A DNA stretch of 64,000 nt from Aquibium sp. ELW1220 (GTDB taxonomy: Bacteria; Pseudomonadota; Alphaproteobacteria; Rhizobiales; Rhizobiaceae), in the NCBI RefSeq assembly GCF_030398385.1, contig NZ_JAOAOQ010000007.1, forward strand, positions 124,001-188,000, read 5' to 3'. A model generated the notes under the pieces. That model ran no database searches and was not told the DNA's origin. It saw only the letters and a list, made by a program, of their open reading frames with translations. This document shows, piece by piece, positions 45,320 to 54,245 of the stretch. Within the stretch, counting starts at the first letter, position 1. Each line of letters opens with the position of its first letter. A program made the translations under genes and the position numbers.

Positions 45320-45739
45320 TCAGGCCACGGGCCTCGCGAAATCGCCATTTCGCGCCCGCAGGCTTTCGATCGCCGGCTGGAGCCGATCCACCGTCAGCGG
45401 CTTTGCGACCACCATGTCGACGACGGGCGCGATGGGCATGTCCTCGGTTCCGTGAATGGCCGTCGACAAGAGGATGACGGCGGGAAAGAGGCCTGCCGAC
45501 GCATTGCGCTGCTCGCGCAGGTCGTGGAGCAAGACATCGCAATCGCGATTCTGCGCGCCCCCGTCCAGTATGACGATGGCGGGCTCCATGGACAGCAGGG
45601 TGACGGCGGCGACGTTCGGACGTTCCGACTTCACCTTCAGGCCCATGCGTTCCACCACACGAGATACGACGACACAATTGATCGTCGATTCGCCGACGAC
45701 GAGGACCAGCGAGCGATTGATTCCGTTGGTTCTCGACAT
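45320..45739 (-). CDS. stand-alone receiver-like domain protein
   Basis: A 139-residue single-domain protein with response-regulator secondary-structure order: LVLVVGESTINCVVVSRVVERMG, VILDGGAQNRDCDVLLHDLRE, VILLSTA and MVVAKPLTVDRL. The candidate phospho-acceptor is the aspartate of VILDGG, and the conserved lysine is in VAKP. The usual acidic pair is reduced to one glutamate (VVGES) and the residues after the aspartate are atypical. It could be a weakly phosphorylated or pseudo-receiver protein. There is no output domain. An AT-rich region lies upstream. Confidence 0.72.
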   Translation of the reverse strand: MSRTNGINRSLVLVVGESTINCVVVSRVVERMGLKVKSERPNVAAVTLLSMEPAIVILDGGAQNRDCDVLLHDLREQRNASAGLFPAVILLSTAIHGTEDMPIAPVVDMVVAKPLTVDRLQPAIESLRARNGDFARPVA

Positions 45740-45981
45740 CCTTTGAAAACTCCGTGACGGCCGAGTTTGCGATATCTACTTCAAAGCGCGCCAACCTGCG
45801 CAAGATCGCAACGGCAGGTTGAATTTTGTATTGTCTTTCTAGGAGATAAATCCAAGAAAAGGCAAGTCGAAATCGCAATGGAAGAACCTTCTGCGACCTT
45901 TGGACGTCTCGGAAACGATATCCCTCAACATTGAGGCCTTCGTCAAGCTGCGCGGAGTAGATCTGTGCGATATCATGAGTA

Positions 45982-45997
45982 AAGAACTCAAGTTCTT
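45982..45997. promoter_or_regulatory. 16-base dyad in the AT-rich gap
   Basis: AAGAACT and AGTTCTT form perfect 7-base arms separated by CA. The symmetry suits a dimeric DNA-binding protein. No assigned promoter or regulator links to it, so its role is speculative. Confidence 0.25.
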
Positions 45998-46123
45998 GTT
46001 CCGCAGGTGGCCGTCGATGGCAATATTATACAACCGAGCCTCTGCGCAACCTGAGGGTGTAGTCCGCCGCAACTTGGGGTACGCCGCCGTCTTGCGACGG
46101 CATCTATAGGGAATGACACGAGA

Positions 46124-46155
46124 AAGGGGCCGGACGCGCTTGCGTCCGGCCCCTT
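46124..46155 (-). terminator. rho-independent-like hairpin after the aceA downstream gene
   Basis: A perfect 14-base stem (AAGGGGCCGGACGC with GCGTCCGGCCCCTT) closes a four-base loop. It lies 25 bases past the stop of the minus-strand gene at 46181. The T run on that strand is short (TT then TCTCGTG). The stem's strength and position make it the likely end of the aceA transcript. Confidence 0.75.
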
Positions 46156-46180
46156 GAAATTCAGCCTCGGATTCGTCGGA

Positions 46181-46420
46181 TCAGCCGTGGCCCTGGGTCA
46201 CGATCACCGGGATCAGGAGATCGCCCCAGTTGCCGTTGCCGCCGTGATGGCGGGCCGAACGGACGAGTTCCACGGAAACGCCTGATTCGACGGCCTTCAT
46301 GACCGACTGGTTGAGGCGGTGCAGGTCGTTGGCGACCATGCGGATCATTGCCTGCTGGTCCGAGTTCATGGCCGAAGCCTGTTCCTCGGCCCGTTCCTTG
46401 ACGCGTGTGTTGGGAGCCAT
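46181..46420 (-). CDS. 79-residue conserved-looking protein downstream of aceA
   Basis: A 79-residue polar protein with no signal or membrane segment. A helical N-terminal half (RVKERAEEQASAMNSDQQAMIRMVANDLHRLNQSVMKAVESG) is followed by a short Gly/His-rich stretch (ARHHGGNGNWGDLL) and a hydrophobic end (IPVIVTQGHG). GGAGAA precedes ATG 46420 by five bases. It starts 61 bases after the aceA stop and is followed by a strong terminator, so it is probably co-transcribed with isocitrate lyase. The family is not recognised. Confidence 0.7.
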   Translation of the reverse strand: MAPNTRVKERAEEQASAMNSDQQAMIRMVANDLHRLNQSVMKAVESGVSVELVRSARHHGGNGNWGDLLIPVIVTQGHG

Positions 46421-46481
46421 TGGGGTTCTCCAGTCCTTCTTCTGCCCTGCGGGCGTTTCCTCGATTGCGGGCCGCTCGGCT

Positions 46482-47771
<1,290 letters not shown>

Positions 47772-47788
47772 GGCTGTCTCCGAAGCCG

Positions 47789-47803
47789 AAGTTGTAAATC
47801 TGG
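47789..47803 (+). promoter_or_regulatory. TGTAAAT-containing element A, aceA side
   Basis: AAGTTGTAAATCTGG lies 17 bases upstream of the aceA start. The same 11-base core AAGTTGTAAAT followed by N-TGG recurs at 47941, next to the regulator gene. The repeat flanking a divergent regulator-target pair is what autoregulation by the ScfR-type protein would look like. No binding data are available here. Confidence 0.45.
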
Positions 47804-47835
47804 CAGCGCTTCCATTGCCGCCGTTGATGCGACTG

Positions 47836-47843
47836 GATTTACA
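47836..47843 (-). promoter_or_regulatory. inverted TGTAAATC element B
   Basis: GATTTACA, that is TGTAAATC on the minus strand, lies midway between aceA and the regulator. It matches the first eight bases of the core of element A in inverted orientation. It could be a further half-site for the same protein. Confidence 0.3.
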
Positions 47844-47940
47844 TTGCGCTGCCGAAGAGAACGAGCAAATACCGCTTTTCGTTCGGAAAAATCGGGTGAA
47901 GCTGTCTTGCGATTGACAGGTGCCGGCTGTAAAATTGTCA

Positions 47941-47955
47941 AAGTTGTAAATGTGG
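47941..47955 (+). promoter_or_regulatory. TGTAAAT-containing element C, regulator side
   Basis: AAGTTGTAAATGTGG is a near-exact copy of element A, ending 9 bases before the regulator's ATG. A related TGTAAAATTGT precedes it at about 47928-47938. Its position at the start codon suits repression of the regulator's own gene. Confidence 0.45.
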
Positions 47956-47964
47956 AACGTTGAC

Positions 47965-49407
47965 ATGGCCGAGCAGAAGATCTTCGCGGGTCCGCGCATC
48001 CGACGCATTCGCAACGCCAAGGGGCTCACCCAGACGGCCATGGCGGAAGGGCTCGGCATCTCGCCGTCCTACCTCAACCTCATCGAGCGCAACCAGCGAC
48101 CGCTCACGGTGCAGCTCATCCTCAAGCTGTCGGCGGTCTACAAGGTCGATCCCGAGGAACTGCAGGGCGAGGCAGGGGGCTCGGTCGCCGCGCTGAAGGA
48201 AGTCTTCGCCGACCCGCTGCTCGCCGGCGAACTGCCCGGTGACCAGGAGATGCTCGAACTGGCCGAATCTGCGCCTAATGCCGCCGCGGCGATGGTCAAG
48301 CTCTTCCGCGCCTACCGCGAACAGGCGGGACGCCTGTCGGACCTGACCGACATGCTCGCGCGCGAGGGGCGCGCAACCGCGCTGTCTTCGGCGCGGCTCC
48401 CGATCGACGAGGTGCGCGAGGTCTTCGAGCGGCGCGCCAACCATTTCGCCGGGATCGAGGAGGAGGTGGAAGCCTTCCACGGGCTACTCGATCCGGGAGA
48501 GGATTTATCCGGCGCGCTGAAGGCCTGGCTGAAGCGCGAATACGGCATCGTCGTGCGCGTGCTGCCGGTCGCCACCATGCCGAACTGGCGCCGCCGCTAC
48601 GACCGCCACTCGCAGCGCCTGTTCCTGTCGGAGCGGCTGTCGCCCTTCGACCAGTTGCGCGAGATCGCGATGGAGGCCTGTCTGATCCGCATGACGGTGG
48701 CGGTGGCGGGCGAGATCCAGTCGCTCAAGCTGTCTTCGGACGAGGCGCGGCGGCTCGCCCGCTTCGAACTCGGCCGCTATGCGGCGCACGCACTGATGAT
48801 GCCCTATTCCGCGTTCCAGACGGCGGCCCTGCGCGCGCGCTACGACATCGACGTGCTCAAGTCCCGCTTCGGCGTCTCTTTCGAGCACGCAGCCAATCGC
48901 CTGACGACGCTGCAGCGCCAGGGGGCGGCGGGCGTCCCCTTCTTCATGCTCGAGGTCGACAATGCCGGGAACCGCTTTCGTCGCGCCGGTGCGCATGGTT
49001 TCCCGCAGAGCCGGTTCGGCGGCGGTTGTCCCAAGCTGCCGGTGCATGCCGCCTTCATGCAGCCCGGCCAGATCCTGGTCGAAGCGGTCGAGATGCCGGA
49101 TGGCGCGGAATTTCTGACCGTCGCGCGGACGCTGGAAGGGCCGCAGGGCGCTTTCTCGGAGCGCCCACGCCGCACGGCGCTCCTGATCGGTTGCGATATC
49201 GGCTTCCGCGACGAGATCGTCTATTCGGCGGCGCTGCCTGGCGGGACCCCCGGCATGATCAAGGGATCCGTGCCGTCGACGCCGGTCGGACCCGCCTGCC
49301 GGCTCTGCGAGCGATCCGGCTGCCTCGCCCGCGCCGAACCGCCGGTGACGCGCCCGCTCGGGCTCGACGAGATGGTGACCGGACTGAGCGCGTTCGACTT
49401 CCGGTGA
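47965..49407 (+). CDS. XRE-family ScfR-type short-chain fatty acyl regulator
   Basis: A 480-residue regulator. An N-terminal helix-turn-helix (about residues 8-63; [37 protein letters not shown]) is followed by an IrrE/ImmA-like domain (about 180-300) and the ScfRs C-terminal domain. The latter ends with a cysteine cluster CRLCERSGC (about 447-455). RamB and PrpR relatives sense acyl-CoA levels and control glyoxylate and propionate genes. Divergence from aceA fits that role. ATG 47965 (MAEQKIF) is chosen by family alignment. The ribosome site is weak. Confidence 0.92.
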   Translation: MAEQKIFAGPRIRRIRNAKGLTQTAMAEGLGISPSYLNLIERNQRPLTVQLILKLSAVYKVDPEELQGEAGGSVAALKEVFADPLLAGELPGDQEMLELAESAPNAAAAMVKLFRAYREQAGRLSDLTDMLAREGRATALSSARLPIDEVREVFERRANHFAGIEEEVEAFHGLLDPGEDLSGALKAWLKREYGIVVRVLPVATMPNWRRRYDRHSQRLFLSERLSPFDQLREIAMEACLIRMTVAVAGEIQSLKLSSDEARRLARFELGRYAAHALMMPYSAFQTAALRARYDIDVLKSRFGVSFEHAANRLTTLQRQGAAGVPFFMLEVDNAGNRFRRAGAHGFPQSRFGGGCPKLPVHAAFMQPGQILVEAVEMPDGAEFLTVARTLEGPQGAFSERPRRTALLIGCDIGFRDEIVYSAALPGGTPGMIKGSVPSTPVGPACRLCERSGCLARAEPPVTRPLGLDEMVTGLSAFDFR

Positions 49408-49437
49408 GGGAAGAACCCTCGCCGGCGGTGTCCGGCG

Positions 49438-50274
49438 TCAGGCTGTCGTCTGCACCGGCGCCCCGCCGGGTGCTGCAACTTCGTAGGTCCAGACCCGGAA
49501 GCCCTTCAGGAGGTGAGGGCCAAAGGAATTGATCAGCGGAATGTCGGCAGCATCGCGACCGCGCGCCACGACGATCCGGCCGATGCGCGGGATGTTGTTG
49601 CGCGGATCGAAGGTGTGCCACCGGCCCTCGAGGAAAACCTCGATCCAGGCGCTGAAGTCCATGGGATCGACGACCGGGACACCGATGTCGCCCAGATGCC
49701 CGTTGACGTAGCGGGCGGGGATGTTCAGGCAGCGGCAGAGCGCGACCGCGAGATGGGCAAAGTCGCGGCAGACGCCCACGCGCTCGTGATAGGCCTCGAA
49801 CGCGGTTCTTGTCGAACGCGCCTGCTGATAGTCGAAGCGGATGTGTCCGTGCACGAAATCGCAGATCGCCTGGACGCGGCTCCAGCCGGGAGTGACGTTG
49901 CCGAACAGGTCCCAGGCTATCTGACTGAGCCGGTCGGTCTCGCAGTAGCGGCTGCCCATGAGGAACACGAGGCAATCGTCGGGCAACTCCGGCACCGGGA
50001 GTTCCCGTGCCGACGGAACGATCCTGTCGGGCAGGCCGCCGTCCTCGATCGTGGCATCTCCCCAGATCGTCAGGTCGCCCGCCGGGGCCACCAACCTGAG
50101 GCAGCGGTTGCCGAAGAGGTCGCGATAGGTGCTCGTCGGCACCTCCGGCATGGTGAAGGTGGATTCCGGAACCCGGATATCTCCGGCCCGGTCGTCATGA
50201 ACCGACAGCAGACACACGAGCGCGGTCGGTTGCTGGCACGTCACGGTGATCTCGTAGCCATATCGAATGTACAA
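49438..50274 (-). CDS. transglutaminase-like cysteine protease family protein
   Basis: A 278-residue protein. It has an N-terminal beta domain (IRYGYEITVTCQQPTALVCLLSVHDDRAGDIRVPE) and a C-terminal transglutaminase core with the Cys-His-Asp triad: catalytic cysteine in ERVGVCRDFAHLAVALCR, histidine-region WIEVFLEGRWHTFDPRNN. The substrate in bacterial members is unclear. Some are peptidases or amide cross-linkers. TTG 50274 is taken as start by family alignment. It is the last gene of a minus-strand cluster, 11 bases after the DUF1488 gene. Confidence 0.87.
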   Translation of the reverse strand: MYIRYGYEITVTCQQPTALVCLLSVHDDRAGDIRVPESTFTMPEVPTSTYRDLFGNRCLRLVAPAGDLTIWGDATIEDGGLPDRIVPSARELPVPELPDDCLVFLMGSRYCETDRLSQIAWDLFGNVTPGWSRVQAICDFVHGHIRFDYQQARSTRTAFEAYHERVGVCRDFAHLAVALCRCLNIPARYVNGHLGDIGVPVVDPMDFSAWIEVFLEGRWHTFDPRNNIPRIGRIVVARGRDAADIPLINSFGPHLLKGFRVWTYEVAAPGGAPVQTTA

Positions 50275-50285
50275 GCGGGACGGTC

Positions 50286-50561
50286 CTATCGAAGATCGGC
50301 GGACGTGAGCGTATAGCTGACCCGTCGGGTGCTGGCGTAGATCGAACGGGCGACATCCTGGATGGACGGGCGCTGCGCATCGAAGGCGGCAAGGCATGTA
50401 TCTTCGAGATCAACGTCGGCGGTCTGCGAAACGTTCCGCGGCGACAGCGCATCAGCCTCGATGAAGAACCGCACTTCGAACATGCCGTCGTAGCCGCTGA
50501 AGCGCACGGCCCTCCGGCTGTCGTCGAAACTGCGGCTCCGGTTGGGGAATTCGAGCGTCAT
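50286..50561 (-). CDS. DUF1488 family protein
   Basis: A 91-residue protein with the full DUF1488 pattern: LEFPNRSRSFDDSRRAVRFSGYDGMFEVRFFIEADAL at the N-terminus, then a helical C-terminal half (CLAAFDAQRPSIQDVARSIYAS). The function is unknown. It sits between a transglutaminase gene and two small genes on the same strand, which suggests one operon. Confidence 0.82.
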   Translation of the reverse strand: MTLEFPNRSRSFDDSRRAVRFSGYDGMFEVRFFIEADALSPRNVSQTADVDLEDTCLAAFDAQRPSIQDVARSIYASTRRVSYTLTSADLR

Positions 50562-50663
50562 GACCCTGTCATCCTCGTCCCGGGCGGCCGGCGTAGCGCA
50601 AGGCAGGTGCCTTCGGCCACGCTTGGCGACGACGGGCTGCCGAAAGCCGGCATGTTCTCTGCT

Positions 50664-50966
50664 TCACCCATGACCGAACGTGCGCTCGATGAGCGTATCC
50701 TGGTCCGGCGTCGACGGAACGCCTTCGAGATCGTCCTGAGAGGTCACCCGCTCATGCCGCTCCTCTTCGTTGCGGATACGGTACTGCGGCGAGTTGCCGC
50801 GCGGCGGCAGCGTGCGCGTCACGCGGAAGATCTCGGTCGGGCCCGCCTTCAGACCGAAGCCTCCCTTGAAGCGCACGGCCTGACCGACGGCGAAGAGGTG
50901 GGTGGCGGGCTCGCGGCGCGCCGTCGATGCGTCGCGCACGGCGACCTTCAGGGGGGAGACGGTCAT
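50664..50966 (-). CDS. small hypothetical protein (VGQxVRFK motif)
   Basis: A 100-residue basic protein. The central part VGQAVRFKGGFGLKAGPTEIFRVTRTLPPRGNSPQYRIRNEEERHERV looks like a small beta-barrel (KOW/SH3-like) region. A short acidic C-terminus follows. Similar small proteins are common in Rhizobiales, but I know no assigned function. ATG 50966 overlaps the stop of the upstream 85-residue gene (ATGA), which supports both calls. Confidence 0.75.
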   Translation of the reverse strand: MTVSPLKVAVRDASTARREPATHLFAVGQAVRFKGGFGLKAGPTEIFRVTRTLPPRGNSPQYRIRNEEERHERVTSQDDLEGVPSTPDQDTLIERTFGHG

Positions 50967-51220
50967 GTTCGGTCCTTTTCGAGCGCGGCTTCGAGATCCG
51001 CAGGGGCAATGGGCAGCATCTGCCGGGTCAGCGACCCCGATCCGATTGCTGGAATATGGATGAAGGCGCCGGTCCGGCGCCAGGCGATCCGGGACAGGTC
51101 GTCGATCGTCTCCTCGTCTTGGTCGACGAGGTAGTCGCCGGCAGGCAGTGGTTCGTCCAACCCGGGCAGCCGGACGGCGGACGAGAATCGGACGGTCGAT
51201 TGGGTGGTGCGCGTGGTCAT
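50963..51220 (-). CDS. small hypothetical protein, first gene of the cluster
   Basis: An 85-residue protein without membrane segments. STVRFSSAVRLPGLDEPLPAGDYLVDQDEETIDDLSRIAWRRTGAFIHIPAI suggests a compact beta domain, and the C-terminus is helical. It overlaps the next gene by four bases. It is not recognised beyond co-occurrence with its neighbour. The upstream 720-base gap holds its promoter and no clear gene. Confidence 0.72.
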   Translation of the reverse strand: MTTRTTQSTVRFSSAVRLPGLDEPLPAGDYLVDQDEETIDDLSRIAWRRTGAFIHIPAIGSGSLTRQMLPIAPADLEAALEKDRT

Positions 51221-51940
51221 GTCGGTGGTCCCGCGACGGCCTGCGCCATCGCTGCGCCCGAACCGATCTGCAACAACCGTGTTCCGCCGCGAAATCGTGG
51301 TCGGAAGAGAGGTACGTTCCTGGATCGAAAGGCAGCTGGTTGCCGGGCCCGCTCAGCGGAATACGGTCACGGACGTGAAGTTGGTCGCGACGGGCAGGCC
51401 CCGCTGTCGATGGGCACCGGATCGCTATCCAATGAATATGCGCTTCGATGGCGTTTCAAACAAGACGTGCGGCAGATTAATCGACCGGCGCCTGCAGGCG
51501 CCGCGTGCCGGCTCGAAGAGGCGGCCGGCGCGAAGCCACTACATCTCTCCAATTGCAGCACTGTTCCCGACGACTTCACGCGTGCCGGATCTGCATTCGT
51601 GAAGGACCGCTGGTGAAAGATCGGCGGAGGGTGCCGAACACGCTTCATCCAGGCGCGGGCAACCGTGGAGCAGTCGTTGAGAGATTGCTGGCGCATGGGG
51701 GCGACGAGCCGTCGCGCCGCCTGTGAACTGTTCGACGCGGAACGAGAGGCGCTGCTGCACCCGGGCGGCTTCCAACGGCTGCGGGAGAAGCTCACGGGAA
51801 GGGTCGGCCACGACCTGTCGTGACGAGTTCGAGCGGACCGCCGTCCGTGATCCTCTCGCGATGCTTCAAGCCGGCCGACCTGCGCCGGACCGCGATTCAA
51901 GCGGTCCGGAGCCGGGGCGAGGGAGGCGACGCACCAGGCG
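51221..51940. other. 720-base gap without a convincing gene
   Basis: Several overlapping frames exist on both strands, but none has a ribosome site plus a credible protein. The best candidate is the 52-codon frame listed separately. The left part holds the promoter region of the minus-strand small-gene cluster and a short GCGCCTGCAGGCGC palindrome near 51488-51501. No RNA gene was recognised. Confidence 0.5.
51665..51823 (+). CDS. possible 52-residue protein
   Basis: The frame starting at GTG 51665 and ending at TGA 51821-51823 reads like a natural helical protein: QSLRDCWRMGATSRRAACELFDAERE, then HPGGFQRLREKLTG. The same frame stays open upstream to a TGA near 51616. There is no good ribosome site, so this may be a remnant or chance. 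The family is not recognised. Confidence 0.3.
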   Translation: MEQSLRDCWRMGATSRRAACELFDAEREALLHPGGFQRLREKLTGRVGHDLS

Positions 51941-52918
51941 TCAGGTCGTTTCGAGCACGACGTTGCCGATCACGTCGCCGCTCTCGACCGCCTCGTGCGC
52001 GGCGGCGATGTCGTCGAGGGCGAAGCGTTGCCCGATCGTGTGCTTCAGCATTCCCGCTTCCAGCATCGCCGTCAGCTCTGCAATGGCCGCGTCCCGTTCC
52101 TGCTGCCTCAACTCATAGACCAGGTAGAGCTGCAGCGTCAGGCTGCCCCAGAGCATGGCCGTGAACGAGACCGGAATGTCGGCCGGGACGTTCGAGCCGT
52201 AGCAGACGAGCCTGCCGTAGGGCGCGAGCACGCCCTGCGGCAGCAGTGGGGCGGTGGTGGCGAGGTCCATGTCGAGGATGGCGTCGACGCCCTTGCCGCC
52301 GGTCAGCGCCTTGACGCGCTCGGCCACGTTTTCCGTCCGGTAGTCGATGATCTCCGATGCGCCGGCCGCACGGGCATGGTCGGCGCGGCGGGCCGAAGCG
52401 GTGCCGATGACGCGGGCGCCGCGCGCAGCCGCGATCTGGGTGGCGTAGTGGCCGACGGCCGCTGCCGCCCCGGTGATCAGGATCGTCCTGCCAGGCGCCG
52501 CTTCGGCGAGCCGCACGCCGTGCAGGGCGGTCAGCGCCGGGATGCCGAAACAGGCGCCTGAGGCGAAGTCGGTGGTGTCGGGCAGGCGCACGGCCTGGTC
52601 CTGCGGAAGCACGATCGCCTCGGCCGCCGTGCCCATGGGACGCTTCCACTGGCCGTTCCAGATCCAGACGCGTTCACCGAGGCGGCCCGGCGCGACGCCC
52701 TCGCCGATCGCCTCGATCACGCCCGCGCCGTCCGAATGCGGCACGATGCGGGGGAAGACCGGCGGCCGGCCGCGCCGCGACTTCACGTCGGACGGGTTGA
52801 CGCCCGACACGTGCAGCCGGACCCGCACTTCGCCCGCGCCGGGTTCCGGCAGCGGCATGTCTCCGATGGTGAGCACGTCGCGCGCGGCGCCGTTGCGTTC
52901 GTACCAGGCTGCCTTCAT
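51941..52918 (-). CDS. zinc-independent quinone oxidoreductase-like MDR protein
   Basis: A 325-residue medium-chain dehydrogenase/reductase. It starts MKAAWYERNGAARDVL and has GVNPSDVKSRRG, HSDGAGVIEAIGEGV and the NADPH motif ITGAAAAVGHYATQIAAARGARV. The catalytic zinc ligands are not present, which fits NADPH:quinone reductases. ATG 52918 has GGAGGAA five bases upstream. A much longer open frame runs upstream to 54604 but is antisense to other genes. It probably reduces quinones or enones. Confidence 0.9.
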   Translation of the reverse strand: MKAAWYERNGAARDVLTIGDMPLPEPGAGEVRVRLHVSGVNPSDVKSRRGRPPVFPRIVPHSDGAGVIEAIGEGVAPGRLGERVWIWNGQWKRPMGTAAEAIVLPQDQAVRLPDTTDFASGACFGIPALTALHGVRLAEAAPGRTILITGAAAAVGHYATQIAAARGARVIGTASARRADHARAAGASEIIDYRTENVAERVKALTGGKGVDAILDMDLATTAPLLPQGVLAPYGRLVCYGSNVPADIPVSFTAMLWGSLTLQLYLVYELRQQERDAAIAELTAMLEAGMLKHTIGQRFALDDIAAAHEAVESGDVIGNVVLETT

Positions 52919-53167
52919 CGTCTTCCTCCGCAATCTCCCTGCGACATGGCCTCCGCATCGATGCCTGTCGCGTCGGCGCGGTCTAGCCCATAAACGTGGC
53001 GTTGACGACAGCGGACATTCCGCTGGCACCGGCGGGCCGCGAATGAAGGCCGTGGCCAGGCGACGTGACACAACGACAAGCCGGGCCTGGATCAGGCCGG
53101 CGCGGTCGTTTGCCGCTAGCGGATGCGATGGCGTATCGAGGCGGGAGGCCACGCCGGGAGCAAGACA

Positions 53168-54118
53168 ATGTCCAGCAGCCAGGCGTCTCCTTCGCCTTTG
53201 CCCGCCGCTCCGGCGGCCGAGGAGCGCTTGGGCTTCCTGCTCGTTTTCCTGGCAGCCCTTGCCTGGAGCCTCGGCGGCACGATCGGCCGTTTCCTGGGCG
53301 AGAACGACGCCTGGACGAATGTCTTCTGGCGCTCCTTCTGGGCGGCTGCCTTCCTTCTGGCCTTCATGCTGTGGCGCGACGGATTGCGCGGCATGCTCGG
53401 GCTGTTCCGCGTCATGGGCCTGCCGGGACTGGTCGTCGCGGCCTGCTTTGCCACCGCATCGACGGCCTTCGTCGTCGCGCTCTCCTACACGACGGTCGCC
53501 AACATCCTGCTGATGCAGGCCGGCGCGCCGCTGATCGCGGCCCTGCTGGCCTTCCTGTTCTTCCGCGAGCGGATCTCCTTCGCCACGTGGGTGGCAATCG
53601 TGGTCGTCATCGTCGGCGTGGCGGTCATGGTGTCGGATTCGCTCGACGGCAACGTCTCCCCGGTCGGCGATGGGCTCGCCCTGCTCATTGTCGTGGTCTT
53701 CTCGCTCGCGACGGTGCTGACGCGCCGCTTCGCCGACGTGCGCATGACGCCCGCCGTCTGCCTCGGCACCCTGATGGCGGGCGCCTTCGCGCTGACACAG
53801 GCCGCGACGCTCGCCGTCTCGGTCGTCGACATGGGCTTCCTGTTCGCCTTCGGCGCGATCAATCTCGGTCTCGGGCTGGCGCTGTTTTCCACCGGCGCGC
53901 GACTGATCCCGGCAGCCTATGCCGCGCTGCTCGCCACGTTCGAGACGCTGCTCGGCCCGGTCTGGGTCTGGCTGGTGCACGGCGAGGTTCCCTCGCAGCG
54001 CACGCTCGTCGGCGGTTCGATCGTCTTCGCCGCGCTGCTCGTCCACATCGGGCTGGAGTTCCGGCGCCAGATGCGGCCGCAGCGGCCCGGCACCACCGGC
54101 CTGCCCCTGCCGGACTGA
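53168..54118 (+). CDS. EamA/DMT-family permease
   Basis: A 316-residue membrane protein with ten predicted spans in two EamA repeats. The first begins LGFLLVFLAALAWSLGGTIGRFLGENDAWTNVFWRS, with ANILLMQAGAPLIAALLAFLFFRERI at its end. The second ends LLATFETLLGPVWVWLVHGEVPSQRTLVGG. Such carriers export metabolites or amino acids. ATG 53168 follows GGGAG. The downstream GS-like ligase and pot genes are on the same strand, but a 127-base gap with possible promoter leaves a shared transcript uncertain. Confidence 0.92.
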   Translation: MSSSQASPSPLPAAPAAEERLGFLLVFLAALAWSLGGTIGRFLGENDAWTNVFWRSFWAAAFLLAFMLWRDGLRGMLGLFRVMGLPGLVVAACFATASTAFVVALSYTTVANILLMQAGAPLIAALLAFLFFRERISFATWVAIVVVIVGVAVMVSDSLDGNVSPVGDGLALLIVVVFSLATVLTRRFADVRMTPAVCLGTLMAGAFALTQAATLAVSVVDMGFLFAFGAINLGLGLALFSTGARLIPAAYAALLATFETLLGPVWVWLVHGEVPSQRTLVGGSIVFAALLVHIGLEFRRQMRPQRPGTTGLPLPD

Positions 54119-54245
54119 GCGGGCCGCCGATCGCGCGCCCCGGCGGTCCCGTGCCTGGCAATCCCGCGATCGAGCGCGCCCCATTGACAGAATTGTGACG
54201 GTCGGGGCAGCCTGTAGCAATCGGCAACAACAAGACAGGCTCATC

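Larger units (their letters stand above)
45740..46180. other. AT-rich intergenic region, no supported gene
   Basis: About 440 bases without a convincing gene. Bases 45781-46020 contain 117 G+C of 240 (49%), far below the flanking genes. Short overlapping frames of 69 and 77 codons exist on both strands (45900-46109 and 45839-46072) but lack ribosome sites and normal codon bias. The region holds a 16-base dyad at 45982-45997 and ends in a strong hairpin at 46124-46155. It could hold promoters, a small RNA or remnants of transferred DNA. Confidence 0.6.

Noticed and set aside
45839-46109. Short frames of 69 (+) and 77 (-) codons in the AT-rich gap
   Set aside because: They have no ribosome site, they overlap each other on opposite strands, and their composition is unlike the neighbouring genes.
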